NCBI GenBank assembly: GCA_958428365.1 | Contig: CAUAFT010000004.1 | Coordinates: 1-64,000, forward strand | DNA: 64,000 nt | From: an uncultured Lachnospiraceae bacterium | GTDB lineage: Bacteria > Bacillota > Clostridia > Lachnospirales > Lachnospiraceae | Reading direction: 5' to 3' | Shown: piece after piece, positions 50,794 through 59,888 of the stretch | Layout of the letters: the number at the start of each line of letters is the position of its first letter | How positions within the stretch are numbered: position 1 is the stretch's first letter | The notes under the pieces: generated by a model | The model's database searches: none | Told to the model about the DNA's origin: nothing | Seen by the model: the letters and a program-made list of their open reading frames with translations, nothing else | Made by a program: the position numbers and the translations under genes

Positions 50794-52302
50794 TTAATCC
50801 AGTTCGATCTCACGCAGCTCTTTTGGCGGGATCTGACGCGTGGATGCTTTTTTCATCTTGTCGACTTCGATCTTTGCCTTGTTGATCGGTAAGATGGTTC
50901 CGGCGCCGGCAACACATCCGCCAGGGCAGCCCATACCTTCGATCATACAGCCGTTTTTCTTGCCTGCCTTTGCTAACATCAGCATCTTCTTACACTCTGC
51001 AAGTCCCTCGGCATGTTCAATGTTCACTTCCACATCCGGATAATACTCGTGGATACAGTTCGTGATGGCTTCCGCCACTCCTCCTGCCACGGCGTAACCG
51101 CGTCCTGTTGCCGTTGCGTCATGCATGGAGCCGTCGCCTTTGGTTGCGTTCGGATCGATGCCTTTTGCCTGGAACATTCCCTGCAGTTCCTCAAAGGTGA
51201 TGACAAAATCCACGTCGCTTCGCACGTCGTGACGGCTTGCTTCCAGTTTTTTCGCAGCGCAAGGTCCGATAAACACTACTTTGACGTCTGGATTTTCCTT
51301 TTTAATGCTTCTTGCAGTGGCTACCATTGGGGTCAGCTCGGAGGATACGCTCTCGATCAGATCCGGGAACTGTTTTTTCGCCAGCATCGCCCAGGACGGA
51401 CAGCAGGAAGTCAGTAAGAACGGCAGTTCCCCGGTGGCAACGTGGTTCGCATAGTGATGTGCTTCCGCCACAGCTCCGATATCGGCCCCCAGTGCAACTT
51501 CCACTACGTCGGCAAAGCCCAGTTCCAGGAGGGCTGCCTTTACATTGCCCGGTGTTGCATCCGGTCCGAACTGTCCCACGAAAGCAGGCGCAACCTCTGC
51601 GATCACCTTATATCCCTGCTTCATGCAGCGGATCAGCTGGAAGATCTGGGATTTATCTGCGATAGCTCCAAACGGACAGCTTACCATACACTGACCGCAG
51701 GAAACACATTTTTCCGCGTCAATCTGAGCGCGTCCGTATTCGTCCACTCCAATGGCTCCCACGCCGCAAGCCTGAGAACACGGTCTCTCTTTTTTTGCAA
51801 TGGCGTCGTATGGACAGACGGATTTACATTTTCCGCACTTGATACATTTTTCCTGATCAATCACTGCTCTTCCCTTTACACGGGAGATGGCTCCCTTTGG
51901 ACAGACCTCCATACAAGGGTGGGCGATACAGCCCTGGCACATATTGGATACTTCATATTTTTTATCTTCACAGAAATTACATGCGGATGGAATTACCTGC
52001 ATAAGCGGCGGCTCATAATATTTCTCCGCAATATTACTCTCCTCCAGACCGCTGGTCAGATGCACTACCCGGTTCTCCGGTCTTAAAGACATACCCATGG
52101 CGAGGCGGACACGCTCGGACGCAATAGCTCTCTCATGGAAAATACTGTCACGATAACTTGCCATCTCTCCCGGACATACCTTAAACGGAATAGCTTCGAT
52201 CGCATCATTGATATTTCCTGACTCTGACTCATAAGCAGCTTTTGCAATCTCTGTAAAAATCTGATTGCGGATCTCTGAAACTGGTGTTTGGATTCCTCTC
52301 AT
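50794..52302 (-). CDS. [FeFe]-hydrogenase, monomeric ferredoxin-type
   Basis: 502 residues from the ATG at 52302 (AAGGAGG upstream). N-terminal part with Fe-S clusters: CNFCEDKKYEVSNMCQGC and two ferredoxin motifs (CIKCGKCKSVCP, CVSCGQCMVSCP). H-cluster motifs: LTSCCPSWAM (L1), FIGPCAAKKLE (L2) and EGMGCPGGCVAGAG (L3). It produces or takes up H2 with ferredoxin. Group B-like by domain layout. Behind a Rex box, so expected to be induced when NADH/NAD+ is high. Confidence 0.93.
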   Translation of the reverse strand: MRGIQTPVSEIRNQIFTEIAKAAYESESGNINDAIEAIPFKVCPGEMASYRDSIFHERAIASERVRLAMGMSLRPENRVVHLTSGLEESNIAEKYYEPPLMQVIPSACNFCEDKKYEVSNMCQGCIAHPCMEVCPKGAISRVKGRAVIDQEKCIKCGKCKSVCPYDAIAKKERPCSQACGVGAIGVDEYGRAQIDAEKCVSCGQCMVSCPFGAIADKSQIFQLIRCMKQGYKVIAEVAPAFVGQFGPDATPGNVKAALLELGFADVVEVALGADIGAVAEAHHYANHVATGELPFLLTSCCPSWAMLAKKQFPDLIESVSSELTPMVATARSIKKENPDVKVVFIGPCAAKKLEASRHDVRSDVDFVITFEELQGMFQAKGIDPNATKGDGSMHDATATGRGYAVAGGVAEAITNCIHEYYPDVEVNIEHAEGLAECKKMLMLAKAGKKNGCMIEGMGCPGGCVAGAGTILPINKAKIEVDKMKKASTRQIPPKELREIELD

Positions 52303-52349
52303 AAAGCTCCTCCTTATCCTCAATACATTGTTATTCTTCTGTAAATTAT

Positions 52350-52365
52350 TGTTAATTATTTAACA
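52350..52365 (-). promoter_or_regulatory. Rex operator
   Basis: TGTTAAATAATTAACA (minus strand) is a perfect TGTTAA-N4-TTAACA palindrome, the Rex consensus core, placed just downstream of the -10, where bound Rex would block the polymerase. Confidence 0.8.
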
Positions 52366-52375
52366 TTTCATTATT

Positions 52376-52404
52376 AATCTAACATAGGATCACAGATCTG
52401 GCAA
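52376..52404 (-). promoter_or_regulatory. Hydrogenase promoter
   Basis: Minus-strand TTGCCA, 17-base spacer, TAGATT. Confidence 0.6.
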
Positions 52405-52433
52405 GAGTCTTTCTTCTTGTTTTGAATTTAATA

Positions 52434-52583
52434 CTATTTTTCCGTTTTTCCCTTTCCGCATTGACCGCAGTTTCCGGAACATCCTGCGCAGCCTCCGTGT
52501 TTCTTTTTCTTCAAGATAGAGGCTATTGCCAGAACGATTCCCGCCCCTATCACAGTCAGCAGTATGTAATCTAAAATTCCCAT
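52434..52583 (-). CDS. FeoB-associated Cys-rich membrane protein
   Basis: 49 residues. One membrane span (YILLTVIGAGIVLAIASIL), then KKKKHGGCAGCSGNCGQCGKG, a Cys-rich tail that may pass Fe(II) to or from FeoB, as proposed for this small family. It begins 19 bases after the feoB stop. Confidence 0.88.
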   Translation of the reverse strand: MGILDYILLTVIGAGIVLAIASILKKKKHGGCAGCSGNCGQCGKGKTEK

Positions 52584-52602
52584 CTTTTCCCCTTCTGCTT
52601 AT

Positions 52603-54606
52603 TTAGAAAAGGCTTCCCACCTGGAATACCAAAAACGCCATCAGCCAGGCGATCACGCACTGCATCAGAACAATGCCCGCCGCCTGCAAGGAAGAACCCA
52701 TCTCCCGCTTGATAGCTGCCACTGCCGCCACACATGGAGTATATAATAAGGTAAACACCAAAAAACTGACTGCAGACAGCGGTGTGAAGAAACTTCCAAG
52801 GGTTGCCGGAAGATTGGACATGCTGGTGCCGCACAGAACACTCATGGTGCTGACCACCGCCTCCTTCGCCGTAAATCCGGTAATCAGCGAGGTGGATATC
52901 CTCCAATCTGCGAATCCAAGGGGTGCGAAGATCGGAGCGATCCATCTGCCCACCGTTGCCAGAAGACTCTGGGAGCTGTCCGTCACCACGTTGAATCTGA
53001 TGTCAAAGGTCTGTAAAAACCAGATCAGGATCGTCGCCACAAAGATCACGGTAAAGGCTCTCTGAATAAAATCCTTCGCCTTATCCCACATCAGCCGGAA
53101 CACACTCTTCAGCGCCGGGAGTCTGTAGTTTGGCAGCTCCATGACAAAGGGGATCGGCTTTCCGTTGAACAGTGTTCCCTTTAAGATCAATGCCACCAGG
53201 ATCGCCACCACGATTCCCGTCACATAGAGTCCCATCATCACAAGGGCTGCATGGTCTTTGAAAAATGCCATGGCAAACACGGAGTAAACCGGAATCTTCG
53301 CGGAACAACTGATAAACGGAGTCAACATGATGGTCATTTTCCGGTCCCGGTCGGAAGCCAGAGTTCTCGTCGCCATCACCGCCGGAACGGTACAGCCAAA
53401 ACCAATTAACATCGGCACGAAGCTCTTGCCGGATAAACCGATCTTGCGCAACAGCTTATCCATCACAAAGGCAACTCTTGCCATGTACCCGGAATCCTCC
53501 AGTATGGATAAAAAGAAAAATAGAACCACGATGACCGGAAGGAAACTCAACACACTTCCCACCCCGGCAAAAATTCCGTCAATGATGAGGCTGTGCACCA
53601 CCGGATTGATACCATAGACCTCCAGTCCATGGTCGCAGACATTGGTCACCCATTCGATACCATAACTCAAAAGATCGCTGAGCCAGGCTCCGATCACACC
53701 GAAGGTCAGCCAGAAGATCACCATCATAATAATCAAAAACACCGGTATGGCAAGATATTTATTGGTCAAAACCTCGTCGATCCGCTCGCTTCTTCTATGT
53801 TCCCTGCTCTCCTTCGGATGCTTCACCGTATCTTTGCATACTTTTTCGATAAAGGTATAGCGCATATCCGCCAAAGCCGCATTCCTGTCCATCTTATGGT
53901 CGGTCTCCATCTCCTCGATGGAGTGCTGCATCATCTCAAATTCGTTCTGGCTGAACTGTAATTTTTCAATGATCCCCTCGTCGTTTTCCACAACCTTTGT
54001 CGCCGCAAACCGGGGCGAGATCCCAAGATTCTGAGCGTGATCCTCCACCTGATGGGAAAGGGCATGGATACATCTGTGTACCGGACCCTTTTCGCAGAAA
54101 TCCGTCACTTTCGGATAGGCTTTCTTGCTCGCTGTCACCACGATCTTTTCCACCAGTTCCGAGATCCCCTCACCCTTTGCCGCTGAGATGGGCACTACGG
54201 GAATCCCCAGTTTTTCCGACAGAGCGGCGATCTCTATGGATCCTCCGTTGCTATAGACCTCATCCATCATATTTAACGCCAACACCATGGGAATATGCAT
54301 CTCCAATAATTGCAAAGTGAGATAGAGATTCCGTTCGATGTTGGTGGCATCCACGATATTGATAATGCCGTCCGGCTTTTCATTGATGAGAAAATCCCTT
54401 GTCACGATCTCCTCGCTGGTGTAGGGACGCAGGGAGTAGATACCCGGCAGATCTACCACGGAACAATCCTTCCTCTCTTTGATCTCCCCCATCTTCTGAT
54501 CCACCGTGACCCCCGGAAAGTTGCCCACATGCTGATTCGCCCCGGTGAGCTGATTGAACAGGGTGGTCTTTCCACAGTTCTGGTTCCCTATTAATGCAAA
54601 GATCAT
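52603..54606 (-). CDS. feoB: Ferrous iron transport protein B
   Basis: 667 residues from the ATG at 54606 (GGAGG upstream); the frame is open further upstream but that part is feoA in another frame. N-terminal G domain: GNQNCGKTTLFNQLTG (G1, about 6-21), VDLPGIYSLRPYTSEE (G3) and LNMMDE (G4). Then a helical GDI-like linker and about 9-10 membrane spans with Gate motifs (SGKSFVPMLIGFGCTVPAV). It imports Fe(II). The start overlaps the feoA stop by 4 bases. Confidence 0.95.
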   Translation of the reverse strand: MIFALIGNQNCGKTTLFNQLTGANQHVGNFPGVTVDQKMGEIKERKDCSVVDLPGIYSLRPYTSEEIVTRDFLINEKPDGIINIVDATNIERNLYLTLQLLEMHIPMVLALNMMDEVYSNGGSIEIAALSEKLGIPVVPISAAKGEGISELVEKIVVTASKKAYPKVTDFCEKGPVHRCIHALSHQVEDHAQNLGISPRFAATKVVENDEGIIEKLQFSQNEFEMMQHSIEEMETDHKMDRNAALADMRYTFIEKVCKDTVKHPKESREHRRSERIDEVLTNKYLAIPVFLIIMMVIFWLTFGVIGAWLSDLLSYGIEWVTNVCDHGLEVYGINPVVHSLIIDGIFAGVGSVLSFLPVIVVLFFFLSILEDSGYMARVAFVMDKLLRKIGLSGKSFVPMLIGFGCTVPAVMATRTLASDRDRKMTIMLTPFISCSAKIPVYSVFAMAFFKDHAALVMMGLYVTGIVVAILVALILKGTLFNGKPIPFVMELPNYRLPALKSVFRLMWDKAKDFIQRAFTVIFVATILIWFLQTFDIRFNVVTDSSQSLLATVGRWIAPIFAPLGFADWRISTSLITGFTAKEAVVSTMSVLCGTSMSNLPATLGSFFTPLSAVSFLVFTLLYTPCVAAVAAIKREMGSSLQAAGIVLMQCVIAWLMAFLVFQVGSLF

Positions 54607-54833
54607 TCTTCCGCCTCCGATACCTCGATTTTTGCCGCGTCCTCTTTTCGGATCGTCAGCGAATACCCCCGTATCTCCAACTCTATCGGATCCCCCATGG
54701 GAGCAACCTTTTTTATTTCTACGCCCGTCTTTGGAATCAACCCCATGTCTAAAAGACGGCACCGCAATTCTCCTTCTCCTCCAACCTTTGTGATTACTGC
54801 TTTTGTTCTGATTGGCAATTCATCTAATGTCAT
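54603..54833 (-). CDS. feoA: Ferrous iron transport protein A
   Basis: 76 residues with an SH3-like fold; RCRLLDMGLIPKTGVEIKKV is the family core. It supports FeoB from the cytoplasm. GAGG precedes the ATG. First gene of feoAB. Confidence 0.93.
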   Translation of the reverse strand: MTLDELPIRTKAVITKVGGEGELRCRLLDMGLIPKTGVEIKKVAPMGDPIELEIRGYSLTIRKEDAAKIEVSEAEE

Positions 54834-54868
54834 AGTTTCCTCTTTTCTATTACCTGATATTCGACTCC

Positions 54869-54897
54869 ATTATATTTTATGGGTATTTAAAAGTCAA
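54869..54897 (-). promoter_or_regulatory. feoAB promoter
   Basis: Minus-strand TTGACT, 17-base spacer, TATAAT. Confidence 0.75.
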
Positions 54898-54903
54898 TAT
54901 TAT

Positions 54904-54950
54904 TGATAATGATTCTCATTTATCATCTCCTATTCTCATTTATATGAGAA
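54904..54950 (-). promoter_or_regulatory. Fur-type iron box and second palindrome
   Basis: TGATAATGATTCTCATTTATCA at 54904-54925 lies immediately upstream of the feoA -35 and matches the Fur consensus GATAATGATAATCATTATC at most positions. A second palindrome TTCTCAT-TTAT-ATGAGAA (54933-54950) follows at one turn. Confidence 0.7.
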
Positions 54951-54969
54951 AATCAGTGTTTTTAACACG

Positions 54970-55045
54970 CCGATCACAGCCGCCTGCGGCGGATCGTTTC
55001 AGCGATATACTTCCTTTCATAGGAAATCCAAAGGAATTTCCTATG
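54970..55045. repeat. Two hairpins between feoA and the P-type ATPase gene
   Basis: CGATC..CCGCC-TGC-GGCGG-ATCG at 54970-54996 and CATAGGAAAT-x-ATTTCCTATG at 55018-55045. With the terminator at 55056 they fill this 306-base intergenic stretch, which holds no gene. Confidence 0.6.
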
Positions 55046-55055
55046 TCATAATAAA

Positions 55056-55093
55056 TCAGGAGAAGAAATCCTTATTGCGATTTCTTCTCCTGA
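55056..55093 (-). terminator. Terminator of the P-type ATPase operon
   Basis: TCAGGAGAAGAAATC and GATTTCTTCTCCTGA form a perfect 15-bp stem with an 8-base loop; a T-rich stretch (TTTATTATG) follows on the minus strand. Confidence 0.85.
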
Positions 55094-55139
55094 CTATTGT
55101 TTCGGGAAACTATGATAAATAAATATTTTAACGAACGCC

Positions 55140-57215
55140 CTAAGTAAGCAGATTCTGCATACTCTTCAAACTGATGACCAGCGTGGAGGTATTGTGAAGC
55201 AATGCCGACGTGGTAGGCTGGATAACGCCGCCCACTCCTAGCAGAATCAGACTGGTGTTGAATCCCACGATCGTGCGGTAATTTTTCTGGATCCGCTTCA
55301 TTAGACCGTTGCTGATGGCTTTCAGAGTGACGATCTCATAGAGGTCATCCGCCCCGATGGTAACGTCTGCGATCTCCCTTGCGATCTGCGCTCCATCGCT
55401 GATGGCAATTCCCACATCCGCCGCTGAGAGCGCCGGGGAATCGTTTATGCCGTCGCCGATCATCATGACCTTTCTTCCCTGCTGTTTTTCTCTCTCGATA
55501 AATCCCGCCTTGTCCTCCGGGAGTACCTCGGAATAATATTCGTCTACCCCGACTTTTTTTGCAATGGCGCTGGCTGTGCGCTCACTGTCCCCGGTCATCA
55601 TGACTACCTTTCCGATCCCTGCTTTTTTCAGGGAATTGACAACGGCTGCCGCCTCTTCCCTCAACGGATCCTCAATGCAGATGACCGCCGCCAAAACATT
55701 CTCGATCGCCAGATACAGGTGGGAATACTCCGAAGGAAGATTCTCGAACTGTTCCTCCGTTCCCTCCGGGATCCTGCAATGCTCATCCTCAAAGACAAAG
55801 TGATAGCTTCCGATCACCGCCTTTTTCTCCTCGATCATAGTGGAGATTCCGTGGGCTACAATATACTCCACCTTGGAATGCATCTCCTCATGTTCCAGAT
55901 CCTTCTGTTTTGCGGCGTCCACCACCGCCTTTGCCATGGAATGTGGAAAATGCTCTTCTAAGCAGGCTGCGATCCGCAGAAGCTCATCCGGTTCTTCCCC
56001 ATTAAAGGAAATTACCTCCACTACCGTGGGCTGCGCCTTGGTGAGGGTTCCCGTCTTGTCAAAGACGATGGTATCCGCCTCGGCAATGGCTTCTAGATAT
56101 TTCCCTCCCTTGACCGTCACATTATAGAGACTCGCCTCTCTGATCGCCGAAAGAACGGAGATTGGCATTGCCAGTTTCAGAGCACAGGAGAAATCCACCA
56201 TTAGAACCGCCACCGCCTTGGTAACGTTCCTGGTAAAAAGCCAGGTCAAACCTGCCCCTGCCAGGGTATACGGCACAAGCCTGTCCGCCAGATGTTCTGC
56301 CTTGCCCTCCAGGGAGGATTTAAGTTTTTCGGATTCCTCGATCATGGTAACGATCTTCTCAAACTTACTGGAACCGCCGGCTTCCTGAACGCGGATGGTC
56401 AGCTCTCCCTCTTCCACCACCGTACCGGCGTAGACATATCCGTCGGCGCACTTATGCACCGGCAGAGACTCCCCTGTCAGGGAAGCCTGGTTGACCATAG
56501 CTTCTCCCTCCACGACGCTTCCATCGAAAGGGATCACATTTCCCATATGTACCATGACCAGATCGTTTTCCCTGATATCATCTGCACTGACCAGGATCTC
56601 CTGTCCCTCGGAAACCATCCAGACCTTGTCCACATTGAGGGACATGCTTCTGGCAAGATCTCCCACAGATTTTTTATGGGTCCACTCCTCTAAGATCTCG
56701 CCGATCCCAAGAAGGAACATGATGGATCCCGCCGTATTGACATCTCCTCTGAAAATGGACACACCGATGGCGGTGGCATCCAATACAGGCACCTCCATCT
56801 TACCCCGTGCCAGGGTCTTGATCCCTTCCCAGATATATTTGACGGATTTTACCGCCACGATCCCGGCTCGAAGCGAATAAGGCAGGAATAATTTACCTCC
56901 CATCCGCAGAACTGTCTTTCCAATGAGCTTTTCCTTATACTGTTCATTTAATTCTCTGCCGGAATTTTGTAAAAAGACCTCCGGTGCCTCTGCATTTTCA
57001 TACTGAAATTCCCGCAAAATCTGCAAAAGCGTCTCCCGGTCTCCCACATAGCAGACCGCCGCATCCCCGGTTCGCTCATAGACCTTCACTGAGGTAACGA
57101 TCTTCTGCGCGCTCAGATAATAATGAAGAATATCCGCCTCGCGGTAAGTCATGCTATTCTGGTCAAAATGAACCCGGATACGTCCTTTTATCTCATGTTT
57201 AATCCAAAATCTCAT
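55140..57215 (-). CDS. P1B-type heavy-metal ATPase with unusual metal motif
   Basis: 691 residues. Phosphorylation motif FDKTGTLTKAQP (Asp about 388), TGES, and GDGINDSPAL near the end. The membrane metal site, usually CPC or SPC, reads FSC in VDFSCALKLAMP, without the conserved Pro. The HP motif reads EEHFPHSMAKAV. The N-terminal 120 residues resemble a degenerate HMA fold (GRIRVHFDQNSMTYREADIL) without CxxC. Metal unknown; iron or manganese export is possible given the feo genes nearby. It overlaps the DUF6110 gene by 4 bases. Confidence 0.85.
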   Translation of the reverse strand: MRFWIKHEIKGRIRVHFDQNSMTYREADILHYYLSAQKIVTSVKVYERTGDAAVCYVGDRETLLQILREFQYENAEAPEVFLQNSGRELNEQYKEKLIGKTVLRMGGKLFLPYSLRAGIVAVKSVKYIWEGIKTLARGKMEVPVLDATAIGVSIFRGDVNTAGSIMFLLGIGEILEEWTHKKSVGDLARSMSLNVDKVWMVSEGQEILVSADDIRENDLVMVHMGNVIPFDGSVVEGEAMVNQASLTGESLPVHKCADGYVYAGTVVEEGELTIRVQEAGGSSKFEKIVTMIEESEKLKSSLEGKAEHLADRLVPYTLAGAGLTWLFTRNVTKAVAVLMVDFSCALKLAMPISVLSAIREASLYNVTVKGGKYLEAIAEADTIVFDKTGTLTKAQPTVVEVISFNGEEPDELLRIAACLEEHFPHSMAKAVVDAAKQKDLEHEEMHSKVEYIVAHGISTMIEEKKAVIGSYHFVFEDEHCRIPEGTEEQFENLPSEYSHLYLAIENVLAAVICIEDPLREEAAAVVNSLKKAGIGKVVMMTGDSERTASAIAKKVGVDEYYSEVLPEDKAGFIEREKQQGRKVMMIGDGINDSPALSAADVGIAISDGAQIAREIADVTIGADDLYEIVTLKAISNGLMKRIQKNYRTIVGFNTSLILLGVGGVIQPTTSALLHNTSTLVISLKSMQNLLT

Positions 57216-57496
57216 GCTTCGTTCTCTGCTTCGGCTTCTTCCTTATTAGCTTCCTCAGCCGCTCTCTCCTCATTGATCTGCTGTGCCTCCGCATAGATAT
57301 CCTCCGCATTTTCCTGAACGGTGGCTGCAGTCTTCATCACGCAGTCTTTCGCCCGGAGTACTGCCGCGGTACAGTTCGTATACACCTTCTTTGCATCCTT
57401 ACCGGACAGCGCCTTAATTCCCGCCGTGCCAAACAATACGCCTGCCGCAAAGGTTCCTACACCTTTAAAATTACATTTCTTAAAACAATCCCACAT
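57212..57496 (-). CDS. DUF6110 family small membrane protein
   Basis: 94 residues. Hydrophobic segment GVGTFAAGVLFGTAGIKAL, a Cys-containing helix (KVYTNCTAAVLRAKDC), then an acidic coiled tail ending EEAEAENEA. The start is preceded by AGGAGG. Coupled to the P-type ATPase, so likely its accessory subunit (inference). Confidence 0.8.
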   Translation of the reverse strand: MWDCFKKCNFKGVGTFAAGVLFGTAGIKALSGKDAKKVYTNCTAAVLRAKDCVMKTAATVQENAEDIYAEAQQINEERAAEEANKEEAEAENEA

Positions 57497-57526
57497 TCTG
57501 GTACCTCCTGATAATTACTCTTTTGT

Positions 57527-57539
57527 TATAGTAACTATA
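57527..57539. promoter_or_regulatory. 13-base palindrome upstream of DUF6110/P-ATPase
   Basis: TATAGTAACTATA is a perfect 6-bp palindrome around one base, located 30-43 bases upstream of the DUF6110 start; candidate operator of a metal-responsive regulator. Confidence 0.4.
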
Positions 57540-57573
57540 CTCCTTAAAATGTGGGATTTCCATGTCTTTCCCT

Positions 57574-58257
57574 CTATTGAGAAATTTTCTCATTTTCGGT
57601 ATTAAAATCATCCTTTGATTCCATCACGATCAGCCGTCCCGACTCCATAGAGATCACCGCCTCATCTTCCAGAATCTCATTGCTGATTCCAATGGAATGG
57701 CAGCCTCCCAGGGTATAATCCAAAAGCGGATATTTGAATCCTCTCAGCGTCAATCCCGTAACCTCTCCCATAAAAGGAAGCAGGGACACATAGTCCCCAT
57801 ACTGCGTATCTTTTCGCAAAACGGTTTTTTCGTTAATAAGACGCACCCTATTTCCCCTGTCCACCAAAAATGCCGGAATCCGCTTCTCTAACAAAAGCCC
57901 CAGCAGATACACGTTCGCCATCATATGGTCGATCCTGCTTCCGGTGGCACCCAGAAGATGCACTTCTTCTGCCCCTTTCTCAATCGCCAGCAATACGGCG
58001 ATCTCCGTGTCCGTGTCGTCCTTCTCCGGCTGAAATTCCCGAAATTCGATCTCCTGATCCTGCCGGTAAAAGGCGACGGTCTTTTCATCCGCCGAATCAA
58101 AATCTCCCACCAGAATATCCGGTTTTATCCGATGGCGATGTAAAAACTCAATGCCGGAGTCCGCCGCGATCACCAGATCAAACTTCTGCTCCCTGATATA
58201 GGCCGACGCAAATTCGTCTTCTATTTTTCCCCCTGATATGATCAATACTCTCTTCAT
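57574..58257 (-). CDS. thiN: Thiamine pyrophosphokinase
   Basis: 227 residues from ATG 58257 (MKRVLIISGG); an ATG at 58281 would add eight residues, and both ribosome sites are weak. Family motifs: AADSGIEFLHRHRIKPDILVGDFDS and EKDDTDTEIAVLLAI (acidic ATP/Mg site), GATGSRIDHMMANVYLL, and the C-terminal TLGGCHSIGISNE. It converts thiamine plus ATP to thiamine diphosphate and AMP. Last gene of the rsmB-to-thiN cluster. Confidence 0.93.
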   Translation of the reverse strand: MKRVLIISGGKIEDEFASAYIREQKFDLVIAADSGIEFLHRHRIKPDILVGDFDSADEKTVAFYRQDQEIEFREFQPEKDDTDTEIAVLLAIEKGAEEVHLLGATGSRIDHMMANVYLLGLLLEKRIPAFLVDRGNRVRLINEKTVLRKDTQYGDYVSLLPFMGEVTGLTLRGFKYPLLDYTLGGCHSIGISNEILEDEAVISMESGRLIVMESKDDFNTENEKISQ

Positions 58258-58315
58258 AGATCCTGTTCTGTCTAATTCCATTCCTATTCAGACGATCTGC
58301 TCCTGTCTGAATTTC

Positions 58316-58966
58316 CTACTTCATCAATTCCAAAAAGTCATGGATATTCTGCTCAATATCCCCGCCGAAAACGGCGCTGCCTGCCACAATAATATTGGCT
58401 CCGGCATCCATCACAGTCTGTACATTTTCCAGATTGATTCCTCCGTCCACCTGGATATCCGTCTTAAGTCCTCTGCCGTCGATCATCTGCTTCAGGCTGC
58501 GGATTTTTTCCGTACAGTAAGGAATATAGGACTGCCCGCCAAATCCCGGATTTACCGTCATAAGCAGCACCATATCCACCTTCGGAAGGATATATTCCAC
58601 CTGGCTAAGAGGCGTTGCCGGATTCAGAGCGACTCCTGCAAGGACGCCGTGTTCCCGAATTACTTCGATGGTGCGGTCCAGATGTCCGCACGCCTCCGCA
58701 TGCACCGTGATAATATCCGCTCCCGCTTTGACAAAGTCATCCACATAGCGGATCGGCTCCTCGATCATCAAATGTACGTCAAAAATTCTCTCCGTCAGGG
58801 GACGCAGCGCCTTCATCACCGGAAAAGCAAAGGAAATATTGGGTACGAACTTCCCGTCCATAACATCAATATGCACATAATCGGCTCCCGCCTCGTCGAT
58901 CCTTCTGATCTGATCTCCCAGATTGGCAAAATCCGCCGACAAAATGGATGGTGACAGACATTTCAT
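58316..58966 (-). CDS. rpe: Ribulose-phosphate 3-epimerase
   Basis: 216 residues of a TIM barrel. MKCLSPSILSADFANL start, VHIDVMDGKFVPNISF (catalytic Asp), LMTVNPGFGGQSYI and VDGGI(N) near the end. Interconverts ribulose-5-P and xylulose-5-P. AAGGAGGAATTTAT precedes the ATG; 35 bases separate it from rsgA. Confidence 0.96.
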   Translation of the reverse strand: MKCLSPSILSADFANLGDQIRRIDEAGADYVHIDVMDGKFVPNISFAFPVMKALRPLTERIFDVHLMIEEPIRYVDDFVKAGADIITVHAEACGHLDRTIEVIREHGVLAGVALNPATPLSQVEYILPKVDMVLLMTVNPGFGGQSYIPYCTEKIRSLKQMIDGRGLKTDIQVDGGINLENVQTVMDAGANIIVAGSAVFGGDIEQNIHDFLELMK

Positions 58967-59001
58967 ATAAATTCCTCCTTGTTGTTTCTTCTACTCTGAC
59001 C

Positions 59002-59880
59002 CTAATACTTTTTCCGTTCCTTTAATTCCTCATAAAAAGCGCAGTAATTCTCATACCGCTCCTTTGCGATCCTGCCCTCCTCCAGAGCCTTTCGCACCGC
59101 ACAGTCCGGCTCGTGGATATGGCTGCAATAGGCAAAGCGGCAGCCCGGCTCCAACGGAACAAATTCGGGATAACAGTCCCGCAGATCTTCCTTTTCCAAT
59201 CCTGGAATATCCATAGAGCTGAATCCAGGCGTATCCATAAGATAGGTGTTCCCTTTCAGATGGATCAGCTCCGAATGCCTTGTGGTGTGTCTTCCCCTCT
59301 CGATCTTCGCACTGATATCCCCGGTTTCCATGGCTGCCTTTGGCTGCAGCACATTCATCAGCGAAGATTTTCCAACTCCTGAGGGACCTGCCAGAGCAAA
59401 GGTCTTTCCCTCAATGCGCCGTTCCACTTCCTCAATTCCAACCTGTTCTTTGACACTGAGAAAACAGACAGGATAATTGGCAGCTTCATAGATCCTGCGC
59501 AATTTTTCAAGCTCTGGCTCCTCCACCAGATCTGATTTATTAAAACAAAGGGTCACCGGAATCTTCTGATATTCCATCATCACCAGAAAACGGTCCAGAA
59601 GATGAAGATTCGGCTTTGGCTTCGCCGCCGCAAAGACTACCAGAGCGCCGTCGATATTCGATACCGCCGGACGGATCAGCTCATTCATCCGGGGAAGTAT
59701 CTGCTCGATATTTCCCTTCTTTTCCTCCTCATCCAATATGACGATCTCCACGTTATCGCCCACCAGAGGTTTTACCTTCCGGTTGCGGAAGATTCCCTTT
59801 GCCTTACATTCATAAATTCCGGCTCCTACTACATGAACGTAGTAGAACCCGGAAATTCCTTTTACAATCTTACCCTGCAT
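59002..59880 (-). CDS. rsgA: Ribosome small-subunit biogenesis GTPase RsgA
   Basis: 292 residues from the ATG at 59880, which has AAGGA five bases upstream; an ATG two codons earlier is possible. N-terminal OB fold, then a circularly permuted GTPase: NKSDL (G4, about 115) precedes GPSGVGKSSLMN (G1, about 168) and DTPGF (G3). Zinc-binding end: CRFAYCSHIHEPDCAV. Assists late 30S maturation. Confidence 0.95.
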   Translation of the reverse strand: MQGKIVKGISGFYYVHVVGAGIYECKAKGIFRNRKVKPLVGDNVEIVILDEEEKKGNIEQILPRMNELIRPAVSNIDGALVVFAAAKPKPNLHLLDRFLVMMEYQKIPVTLCFNKSDLVEEPELEKLRRIYEAANYPVCFLSVKEQVGIEEVERRIEGKTFALAGPSGVGKSSLMNVLQPKAAMETGDISAKIERGRHTTRHSELIHLKGNTYLMDTPGFSSMDIPGLEKEDLRDCYPEFVPLEPGCRFAYCSHIHEPDCAVRKALEEGRIAKERYENYCAFYEELKERKKY

Positions 59881-59888
59881 ACTCATCC

